Assembly: GCF_014287585.1 (NCBI RefSeq) | Contig: NZ_JACOOJ010000027.1 | Coordinates: 6,339-70,338, forward strand | Source: Parabacteroides hominis | GTDB lineage: Bacteria; Bacteroidota; Bacteroidia; Bacteroidales; Tannerellaceae | Reading direction: 5' to 3' | Length of the DNA stretch: 64,000 bases | Shown: positions 7,172-13,529 of the stretch, in pieces | Layout of the letters: each line of letters opens with the position of its first letter | How positions within the stretch are numbered: the first letter of the stretch is position 1 | The notes under the pieces: model-generated | What the model was told of the DNA's origin: nothing | The model's database searches: none | The model's input: the letters and a program-made list of their open reading frames with translations, nothing else | Translations under genes and position numbers: made by a program

Positions 7172-8971
7172 TTAAAATGACTTTATGTAAACCTCTAATT
7201 CTCCTTTTTTCCACTTTTTACCTTCATCTATATGCTTTCTCATTCGAGTTTTTCTCTTTGAGATCGCCTCTTCTTGTACTCCTAAAAGGATGCAAAGATC
7301 AGATAAGCTATACCCTAATTTGATCAAACAACAAAAGCGAAGATCATTTTCCGAAAACCGAGGATGAACCTCCAATAAACGACGGCTGAAGTCTTGCGAA
7401 GCTATATCCACCATCAGGAGTAGTTCCTTCCAGTCCTCTTCCCGCAAACGTTTCTTTTCCTTGTCCAAACGGACTAAAATATTGGGACACGACTCTTTCT
7501 CCTCTATTTCCCGCTTGTATTCAGCAAACTCTTCGCTTCGTCTACTCAGCAAAATGAGTCCTCTTTGTATCTCCTTTTGTAACTTCTCATTCCGTTGTTT
7601 TAGATCTCTGTTTTCCTCTTCCAATTTCTCTTTCTTGACTTCTAGCAGGGTCGTGTCTACCAATTTTTGCTTTTTTTCTTCCAATTGGTTGGTCAAATCA
7701 TTGATCTTTCGCTGGTTCTGATCGATACTTATTTTATTCTGTTCAGATTCCTCGATAAAACAGTTCAATTCCTTTTTGATCGCCTGAATCTCTTTGTCTT
7801 TCTTCAATAGCCTACGTTGATAAGCAATGACTATACACAAAAGCAAAAGCAGAAATGCGGCTACAAGACACAGTATTTTTTGGGTTCTCTTCTCTTTTTC
7901 CAACATGCTCTCTTTTTCCAACTGTTCATACTTGTATCGGGCTTCAACAGCAAGAATCGTCTCCTTGTTTGCCATCTTATTAATCGAATCGACATGCGCC
8001 CAATACAAATTATTATACTCTATCGCCTTTTTATACTCCTGCTGTTCTTCATATAGATAATATAAACATTGATAAACGGACCGTTTCGTATAAAGATTGT
8101 CATACGATAAAGCTTTTTGCAAATACACGGTAGCGGAATCATATTGCTTCATTAAACGATACAAATCACCTATTCCCAAATAAATTTTTGTTTTGCCTTT
8201 TATATTTTCATCTGATACAGTAGTTGCGATTCGATCCATACACCCCTTTGCTTTTTCAAAAGAACGAATTTGTTTATAAATTGTCGCACATTCATTTAGA
8301 GAGAGAGACAAGGCGGATTTATTATTTATCGCCAAGGCAATCTCCTCTCCCTTTTTATAAGATTCAATCGCATTTTGCCAATCTTTCTGCATTCCATAAG
8401 CTCTTCCCATATAAGAATAAGCATAGGAAAGACAAGAGCTATCTCCAGACAGAATAGCATATTGACAAGCTTTTTGGTAGGACTTTAAAGCATGCTCTGC
8501 CAAATTTTGATAGCCATACAAAGTTCCTAACCGAGAAGAGATCAGGAACAACAAATTATAATCCCGGCAGTCTTTTCCGACATCCAAAGCTTTCACAAAC
8601 AATTCCACTGCTTCTTCTATTTTTCTTTGATCCTGAAAAACACGTCCTTTATAATACAAGGCTTTCGCATAATGCAACGGATCTTTCCGTTTCTCAAAAT
8701 ACCGTACCGCCACCCCGATCACCGAATCCGACGTATGTTCCATATAATTTTTATCCCGCGCCTGCGTCATCAGCAGACACCAGGTGGCATAGTCTTCCTC
8801 TGAGAGTTTTTCTGGGGACGGGATGGACTCTAAAAGGATTAAAGAACTGTCCGGCCGGCTCCCCATTAAGGTTTCCGCCTCCTGCAAAAGGGGCTGGATA
8901 TGGGGATACTGCCGGCAAGCAATCAGACAGAAGGCTAACGACAAAAATATAACGTATATGTTTCTATTCAT
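7172..8971 (-). CDS. TPR lipoprotein with membrane segment and C-terminal HTH
   Basis: 599 residues from the ATG at 8971, chosen because MNRNIYVIFLSLAFCLIAC is a lipoprotein signal; the open frame extends 29 codons more. Tetratricopeptide-like repeats (e.g. ALKSYQKACQYA, AIESYKKGEEIA, SATVYLQKALSYD) span residues ~50-350. They are followed by a hydrophobic helix (ILCLVAAFLLLLLCIVIAY), a coiled coil (~410-500), and a C-terminal helical domain with ENDLRFCCLIKLGYSLSDLC, like the LuxR-type HTH of Bacteroidetes TPR regulators. Such proteins are thought to sense in the envelope and act on DNA or partners inside. It is 138 bases upstream of the DUF3244 operon in the same direction; a regulatory role for the cluster is inference. 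Confidence 0.75.
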   Translation of the reverse strand: MNRNIYVIFLSLAFCLIACRQYPHIQPLLQEAETLMGSRPDSSLILLESIPSPEKLSEEDYATWCLLMTQARDKNYMEHTSDSVIGVAVRYFEKRKDPLHYAKALYYKGRVFQDQRKIEEAVELFVKALDVGKDCRDYNLLFLISSRLGTLYGYQNLAEHALKSYQKACQYAILSGDSSCLSYAYSYMGRAYGMQKDWQNAIESYKKGEEIALAINNKSALSLSLNECATIYKQIRSFEKAKGCMDRIATTVSDENIKGKTKIYLGIGDLYRLMKQYDSATVYLQKALSYDNLYTKRSVYQCLYYLYEEQQEYKKAIEYNNLYWAHVDSINKMANKETILAVEARYKYEQLEKESMLEKEKRTQKILCLVAAFLLLLLCIVIAYQRRLLKKDKEIQAIKKELNCFIEESEQNKISIDQNQRKINDLTNQLEEKKQKLVDTTLLEVKKEKLEEENRDLKQRNEKLQKEIQRGLILLSRRSEEFAEYKREIEEKESCPNILVRLDKEKKRLREEDWKELLLMVDIASQDFSRRLLEVHPRFSENDLRFCCLIKLGYSLSDLCILLGVQEEAISKRKTRMRKHIDEGKKWKKGELEVYIKSF

Positions 8972-9086
8972 TATTATAGCGTTTGTTCTAAATGCAATGT
9001 TACGAATACCCTCTCTTATTCCTCTGTTTTTTTGTTGACATTTTGTTGACAATAACACATATTAGTGACAACAAGCTGTTTTGTAA

Positions 9087-9359
9087 CTACTCAGGTATGA
9101 CACAGCAACAGAGTGTATCGCCATGAAGTCTTTGGCTATCCATGTAAACGCCAGTTTCGGATTTTGGAATATCCATGCCCTCTCCATTAGCTGTCACTGG
9201 TAAGCAAAGGACAAGGTATGATTCTTCGTGAACATGATGAAAACTCTTAAAAGTATTATCCTCATTCATGTTCCTGCCACAACATGCCAACGCCATTAAG
9301 ATAAAGAAACAGAAAAGTGAACGGATATCCCCGTTTTTTTTTGGGGGGGTGGATATCAT
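9087..9359 (-). CDS. Small unknown lipoprotein with a homopolymer-containing start
   Basis: 90 residues, unrecognised. Residues ~13-27 (RSLFCFFILMALAC) look like a lipoprotein signal with lipobox ALAC; the rest (NTFKSFHHVHEESYLVLCLP and a Cys-rich end LCCCVIPE) has no family I know. The first codons contain C7 followed by A9 (9334-9349), so slippage would change the frame before the signal peptide. An internal start after the tract is not obvious. It lies just upstream of the TPR regulator and just downstream of a broken glycosyltransferase, so it may itself be a remnant. Confidence 0.4.
   Translation of the reverse strand: MISTPPKKNGDIRSLFCFFILMALACCGRNMNEDNTFKSFHHVHEESYLVLCLPVTANGEGMDIPKSETGVYMDSQRLHGDTLCCCVIPE
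9334..9349. repeat. Adjacent homopolymer tracts T9G7
   Basis: On the plus strand nine T are followed by seven G; the coding strand reads C7A9 within the first ten codons of the small lipoprotein frame. Paired homopolymers of this length are prone to length change and could switch the reading frame. The palindrome ggatatcc lies on one side and ggatatc on the other. Confidence 0.6.
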
Positions 9360-9365
9360 CCGTTT

Positions 9366-9545
9366 TCAGCAAGCATAATTACCGATATTAGAATTATTTC
9401 GGACAAGCACAATTCTTTCATCCAAGTAAAAACGTAGTACCAGGCTCGTATCATCATCAGAAGCATCATCTATTATGATAAACTCAAAATCAAAAAATGT
9501 CTGTTGTAAAATACTCCTAATTGCTTCATCAACCAATTCAGCCAT
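9366..9545 (-). pseudogene. Glycosyltransferase family 2 N-terminal remnant
   Basis: 59 codons from an ATG at 9545 to a TGA at 9366-9368. The peptide contains DEAIRSILQQTFFDFEFIII followed by DDASDD and later VRNNSNIGNYA, which is the nucleotide-binding core of a GT-A family 2 glycosyltransferase (usual start: PVYN...DEAI-x-SIL-x-QT-x-x-DFE, then DDGSTD). The first ~15 residues and all sequence after about residue 75 of a normal enzyme are missing. It begins nine bases after the propeller stop. It is a decayed gene fragment and was probably once part of the peptide or surface glycan cluster. Confidence 0.75.
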
Positions 9546-9553
9546 ATTTAGCC

Positions 9554-10708
9554 CTATTTCAAAGTAACTACTTGCAATACAGGATTATCCTCTTCTGATA
9601 AATTAGTCATTACTTGCCTCAATGATCCGTCAACCATTTTATTATTCCTCATTTCTTCAATTAAAGTTCCTGCCGAAACATATCCTACTATTCGATTTTC
9701 TCCCCAAAAACGAGGTAAAATGGGATAACCATTTTGTAGGTCATCAGTAAAACCGTCTATTTTTGCAGAACGACCACGAATTCTACAAACAGAGTTATTT
9801 ACTTTATTATACCAAGCAAATCTGCGATCATGCTGAAGATAAAAAAAACAAACATAGTTTTGCAACTCAAATATATCATAAAAAGATAATTTATCCTCTG
9901 CTTCTTTATTAAATTCTCCAAACCCTATATTTCCTTTTTTTTCAACAACTACGTCATCTAATAAACTCAAATTTTCATAACGCCCCAAACTCAAATTATA
10001 CATCGGCGTCTTCTTGTCATTATCCAATCTGAAAATTACCGATTCAAGAGGGTTTTTATAATAAATAATTCCATTATATGTATAAATAATCGATTGAGAA
10101 ATCAAAAAACTGGGATACTTCACATTTCCATCTCGAAAAAAAGGAAAAACATACAGTTCTTCACCTTTTTCATTACGTACAATTAATTCATTTGATTCTT
10201 GTTCATTATAAAAAAACATAGGATACATATAAAACAATTTATCATCTGTATTATAATAAATTAACTGCTCTCCATTTTCAGTCAATATATCCCTCATAAA
10301 ATCACCATCAAAAGAATACACTTTAATTTTACCAGACAACAAATCATTCATATATATTTCTTCTTTTTGATTATCATATTTAACAGAAGAAATCATCAAA
10401 AACTCTTTAGGTCCTTGGCCTTTTTTGCCAATTTTTCGAATAAACTTCCCTTCCAAAGTAAATTGATACAAATCTGAATCATCCCTAACAAATAAATATT
10501 TTTCACTAAATGAAATATCATACAGATCCTTCCCCAACAGGCAATCTGAATTCGTTTCCAACGCTATATATCTCACGTCAAGCGCAATATCACTCACATT
10601 TATTTCCTGGACATTTTCAATGCCATTAGCAAATGGTATTTCTCTCTCGTTCTCAGCAGATTGAACACAAGACAATAACAAAAAAAGAATTAGGACTTTG
10701 AATTTCAT
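9554..10708 (-). CDS. 6-bladed beta-propeller lipoprotein C
   Basis: 384 residues. Signal peptide MKFKVLILFLLLSCVQSAE with lipobox LLSC; body with LYQFTLEGKFIRK followed by IGKKGQGPKEFL, the family hallmark, and the C-terminal tail LSEEDNPVLQVVTLK almost identical to that of propeller A. It starts with an ATGA overlap on the stop of the SPASM fragment, so it was once translationally coupled to the peptide maturation genes. No precursor gene lies next to it now. It is somewhat shorter than propellers A and B. Ligand unknown. Confidence 0.82.
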   Translation of the reverse strand: MKFKVLILFLLLSCVQSAENEREIPFANGIENVQEINVSDIALDVRYIALETNSDCLLGKDLYDISFSEKYLFVRDDSDLYQFTLEGKFIRKIGKKGQGPKEFLMISSVKYDNQKEEIYMNDLLSGKIKVYSFDGDFMRDILTENGEQLIYYNTDDKLFYMYPMFFYNEQESNELIVRNEKGEELYVFPFFRDGNVKYPSFLISQSIIYTYNGIIYYKNPLESVIFRLDNDKKTPMYNLSLGRYENLSLLDDVVVEKKGNIGFGEFNKEAEDKLSFYDIFELQNYVCFFYLQHDRRFAWYNKVNNSVCRIRGRSAKIDGFTDDLQNGYPILPRFWGENRIVGYVSAGTLIEEMRNNKMVDGSLRQVMTNLSEEDNPVLQVVTLK

Positions 10709-10830
10709 AACAGATTAATACATTTACACAGCATATTTGTATCAAAAACTTTCTCATAATTACCTATAGGAGGACACATATCAACAAAAACACAGTTCTT
10801 ACACTCCGTTTTACTACGTGTCAAAAATCA
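10705..10830 (-). pseudogene. C-terminal remnant of a SPASM / pseudo-radical-SAM protein
   Basis: The open frame ending at the TGA overlapping the propeller start reads TECKNCVFVDMCPPIGNYE and then FDTNMLCKC. This Cys-x2-Cys...Cys-Pro-Pro pattern is the C-terminal, auxiliary cluster-like end seen in SPASM and in the pseudo-rSAM proteins (TIGR04150-like) of GG-peptide clusters. An in-frame stop lies just upstream, next to the start of the direct repeat at 10839, so only ~38 codons survive. The identification is from the motif; the exact subfamily is uncertain. Confidence 0.68.
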
Positions 10831-10956
10831 AAATGTATCCCTATCGAACCGCTGCTCTATTGTCGGCAATAACCGTTCTACCGCTACGGACTGGATATAA
10901 TCTCCCAGATTATTCAATCCTCGATATTCGAAACCGGCGAAATGTCGTTCTCCCAT
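10828..10956 (-). pseudogene. N-terminal remnant of polysaccharide pyruvyl transferase, copy 1
   Basis: 42 codons from MGERHFAG through GLNNLGDYIQSVAVERLLP to a stop. NLGDYIQS-x-A followed by a leucine-proline is the characteristic beginning of polysaccharide pyruvyl transferase family proteins. The rest of the ~350-residue enzyme is missing. The same piece recurs at about 12481-12604 and is there fused in frame to a propeller lipoprotein. Confidence 0.62.
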
Positions 10957-11203
10957 CCGGATCAGTCGATCGTTCCTTCCAATCGATCTCCTAACTGGTT
11001 GGTCAGAACCAACCGGTATGTCTGTCCCGGATCCAATGCCCCTATATATAAGGTAGCCGGATATGTTTTTTTTCATCGTACTGCATTTATCAGGTTACAA
11101 ATGCAATATTACCAATATCCGTTCATATTCACTAATTATTTCGCCGATATTTTTTTAACAATATTAGTTTTTCACCATCAATCTCTTGATATCCAACATA
11201 AAA
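10839..11203. repeat. 365-bp direct repeat, copy 1
   Basis: Nearly identical to 12487-12849 (a handful of substitutions and one T-run length difference), with a period of 1648 bp. It carries, in minus-strand order, the tail of a radical SAM fragment, the last 32 codons of a DUF3244 gene and the start of a pyruvyl transferase gene. It reflects a partial tandem duplication of an already damaged cluster. The chimeric propeller gene lies between the copies. Confidence 0.88.
10962..11060 (-). pseudogene. DUF3244 C-terminal remnant, copy 1
   Basis: 33 codons encoding PATLYIGALDPGQTYRLVLT and on to a TGA, closely matching the C-terminus of the intact DUF3244 protein at 6638-7033. No upstream signal peptide or Ig-domain start is present in this frame. 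A longer overlapping minus-strand frame in another phase is an artefact. Confidence 0.75.
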
Positions 11204-11314
11204 ATCCGAATAACCACAATACTTACAGTTCAAATTACAAGAATCTGTAACCTCAAACACAAGTTGCTTCAAATTCAACAAATTATAAATTATTTGTTTT
11301 GAATTCACTTCCAA
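11132..11314 (-). pseudogene. Radical SAM maturase fragment with CxxxCxxC motif
   Basis: An open stretch of 60 codons contains LKQLVFEVTDSCNLNCKYCG: the three cysteines of the radical SAM [4Fe-4S] site (C-x3-C-x2-C) with the preceding beta-strand, then YSDFY-x-GYQEIDGEKL. The context (-x-CNL-x-CKYCGY) matches peptide maturases of the GG-Bacteroidales system. The N-terminal part before it and the whole TIM-barrel after it are missing; the frame ends shortly after an A7 run. It cannot be functional. A working enzyme for the five precursors must be elsewhere. Confidence 0.75.
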
Positions 11315-11338
11315 AAACCATCATGTTTAAAGCATCCT

Positions 11339-12604
11339 TTATTTTTTATGCTTCATTAACATGATTACCGCATTGTCCTCTTCTGTCATTTTAGAAGCAA
11401 TTTCTTTTAATTCTCCTTGTAGATAACCTTTCTTGTAGGCATTAACCAAGTCAAAGGCATCGAGTGATTCCACAGAAGCGATTTCATCGTTGATGTTCTT
11501 CCCCTTCAATCTTAAATATTTCTGATATTTATAATCTTTATTATGAAGTGTACAATGATATACGGTTTTCTGCTGCTTGTCGTAAACCAAATCTTTTTCT
11601 TCTCCATTGCGTGCTTTTTCATACGTCCGCATAAAATCATATTTGTCAGTAATAATATCAGTATAAAGAAATATTTCAGGGTTCATGGAGTGTATAGAAG
11701 GTATTCTGCACATATAAGGAATCAGACCTTTTTCATCACTGTATCTATAAATTGTATCAGAGGATGGTTCGTTTAAAAGTATTCGATCACGGAACTTATG
11801 TATGGGGTTAGGGGTATTTGCGAGAGAATATGTCATATGTGTTTTTTCATCCCTTGATAAAATAATCAAAGTCGATGTCCGCTTATTAAGCGGTACATTT
11901 ATTTCTTTTATGATGCTTCCATCAGATTTTGATAGGATGTAAAAAGAGGGTGATTCTACTGCTTTAGGATTTGATTCTCCGGAACCATCCCAACAAATGA
12001 TATGCTCTTTATCATAATTCGTTAGTTGATAATAATATTCCACACCTTTTTTATATGGAAAACTCCTTCTGAAATTGCCATACAGGTCATATACAAGTAT
12101 TTTTTTTACACTACTAATAAAAATTTCCTCTTTTTCTTCATCCAATAAAACATTTCCTAAGTATAAATACTCTTCTCCGCTATTCCCTTTTCGATTAAAT
12201 GTACTAATACCTTTTCCTTTTCGATCAAACACATAAATATTTCCATCGCTATTTCGATTCTTGGCAATCAAATATTTACTTCCGCAAGCCATAATTAATC
12301 CTCCACACAGAAATTCGTTATTAGTTTCCAATGGAATATATTCTATGTCCACAAAATCCTGTAGAGATAAATCTTTATTTGGAAATTTCTTTGTTACGTC
12401 AACCGTAATAAGACCATTTTCTTTGACTTTATTTTCTTGACAGCAGGAGAAAACAAGCATAAGTAAACAGAAGAGGTATAAAGATACCCTATCGAACCGC
12501 TGCTCTATTACTGGCAATAACCGTTCTACCGCTACGGACTGGATATAATCTCCCAGATTATTCAATCCTCGATATTCGAAACCGGCGAAATGTCGTTCTC
12601 CCAT
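11339..12604 (-). CDS. Chimeric propeller lipoprotein D fused to a pyruvyl transferase fragment
   Basis: The body is a 6-bladed beta-propeller lipoprotein (IYVFDRKGKGISTFNRKGNS then GEEYLYLGNV; C-terminal tail MTEEDNAVIMLMKHKK). Its expected signal and lipobox LYLFCLLMLVFSCCQ lie at about residues 42-57 of the frame, because the region upstream was replaced by direct repeat copy 2. The frame now starts with the pyruvyl transferase piece MGERHFAGFEYRGL at 12604, and can be read even farther to 12724 through an out-of-phase DUF3244 remnant. No ATG lies directly before the signal peptide, so export of the lipoprotein is questionable. Probably a broken or poorly expressed gene. Confidence 0.6.
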   Translation of the reverse strand: MGERHFAGFEYRGLNNLGDYIQSVAVERLLPVIEQRFDRVSLYLFCLLMLVFSCCQENKVKENGLITVDVTKKFPNKDLSLQDFVDIEYIPLETNNEFLCGGLIMACGSKYLIAKNRNSDGNIYVFDRKGKGISTFNRKGNSGEEYLYLGNVLLDEEKEEIFISSVKKILVYDLYGNFRRSFPYKKGVEYYYQLTNYDKEHIICWDGSGESNPKAVESPSFYILSKSDGSIIKEINVPLNKRTSTLIILSRDEKTHMTYSLANTPNPIHKFRDRILLNEPSSDTIYRYSDEKGLIPYMCRIPSIHSMNPEIFLYTDIITDKYDFMRTYEKARNGEEKDLVYDKQQKTVYHCTLHNKDYKYQKYLRLKGKNINDEIASVESLDAFDLVNAYKKGYLQGELKEIASKMTEEDNAVIMLMKHKK

Positions 12605-12849
12605 CCGGATAAGTCGATCGTTCCTTCCAATCGATCTCCTAACTGGTTGGTCAGCACCAACCGGTATGTCTGTCCCGAATCCAATGCTCCTATATATAAG
12701 GTAGCCGGATATGTTTTTTTTCATCGTACTGCATTTATCAGGTTACAAATGCAATATTACCAATATCCGTTCATATTCACTAATTATTTCGCCGATATTT
12801 TTTAACAATATTAGTTTTTCACCATCAATCTCTTAATATCCAACATAAA
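12487..12849. repeat. 363-bp direct repeat, copy 2
   Basis: Second copy of the repeat at 10839-11203. In this copy the radical SAM remnant has a stop in place of a Gln codon (in YVGYQEIDG), and the DUF3244 stop TGA is changed to TTA, so both fragments are clearly not maintained. Its inner edge coincides with the point where the propeller D signal peptide begins. Confidence 0.88.
12610..12708 (-). pseudogene. DUF3244 C-terminal remnant, copy 2
   Basis: The same 33-codon fragment as in copy 1, with substitutions (e.g. Gly to Asp region changes near the PG turn) and loss of the stop codon. It exists only because it lies in the duplicated segment. Confidence 0.65.
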
Positions 12850-12966
12850 GATGCTACAGATATTTGTCCGCTTACTATCGGGAATACTTTTTTGTCATAC
12901 TGAATATCATCAACTTTATATACTCGACAAGATCCATCCAAGAAATATTTGAACAGTGACGCACCT
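12850..12966 (-). pseudogene. Unidentified coding remnant
   Basis: Just outside repeat copy 2, the minus strand has an open stretch between stops encoding LFKYFLDGSCRVYKVDDI and then YDKKVFPIVSGQISVAS, which runs into the repeat. The composition (charged, FLDGS-x-R-x-Y-K) looks like real protein sequence rather than chance. I do not recognise the family with confidence; a nuclease-type protein is one possibility. It marks a third gene joined at the rearranged site. Confidence 0.4.
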
Positions 12967-13529
12967 TAACCGGGAAAAGATAAGGAACAACAAGCTGTTT
13001 TTACTTATCAAGATTTTTTACAATAACCCTTGTTTTTTCTATTTCAAGGGAAAACAAGTACAATCTCAGCCTGTCTTTTTTCCACAGAAACAGCGCTTTC
13101 ACTAACATACCGGCAAACGGGCCGCCGGACTGGCAGAAATTGCATGGCACTTGGCTATCTTATTCTCCATATCCCTTACACTTCGAAAAGACGGAACTGC
13201 CGGTGAGTAGAATATTTGGGGAAACGAAGGAGGGGGGAAAGGGATATCGCCCGGATCCGGAGGGTCTTTTCAAGGGAATCGAACCTTTATTTCCACGACG
13301 ACCGTCTTCATTGCCCTGACGACCGTCTTCATCGCTCCGGGCTGCTGGATTCACTCTATACGAAGTCGGACTTCGTGGCGATGAAGACGGTCGCCGGGAG
13401 GAAAAACCGCGCACCTCACGGGAATGGCCTCCCAAAGGCCTTATTTTCGATCCGTAAACAACTGTCCGAAGAACATTTGACGGATGGGTTTCAAGTCATT
13501 TTCAAGATGTTTTTTACAATAAGGGGGGA
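12967..13529. other. Long intergenic stretch without a recognisable gene
   Basis: I see no convincing coding sequence on either strand: the open frames here have low-complexity Arg/Pro/Ser translations. The stretch holds the inverted repeats at 13296-13393 and separates the decayed peptide cluster from the conserved chromosome. Confidence 0.6.
13296..13393. repeat. Nested direct and inverted repeats
   Basis: cgaccgtcttcatcgc (13320-13335) is the perfect reverse complement of 13378-13393; an earlier imperfect copy of the left arm lies at about 13298-13314. Inside the loop acgaagtc-g-gacttcgt forms a second perfect palindrome. The result is a cruciform-capable element of about 100 bp of unknown role. 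Confidence 0.6.

Noticed and set aside
10828..11076. An 82-residue minus-strand ORF starting MKKNISGYLIYRGIG
   Set aside because: It crosses the DUF3244 remnant in the wrong phase; only its C-terminal part is a real (pyruvyl transferase) remnant.
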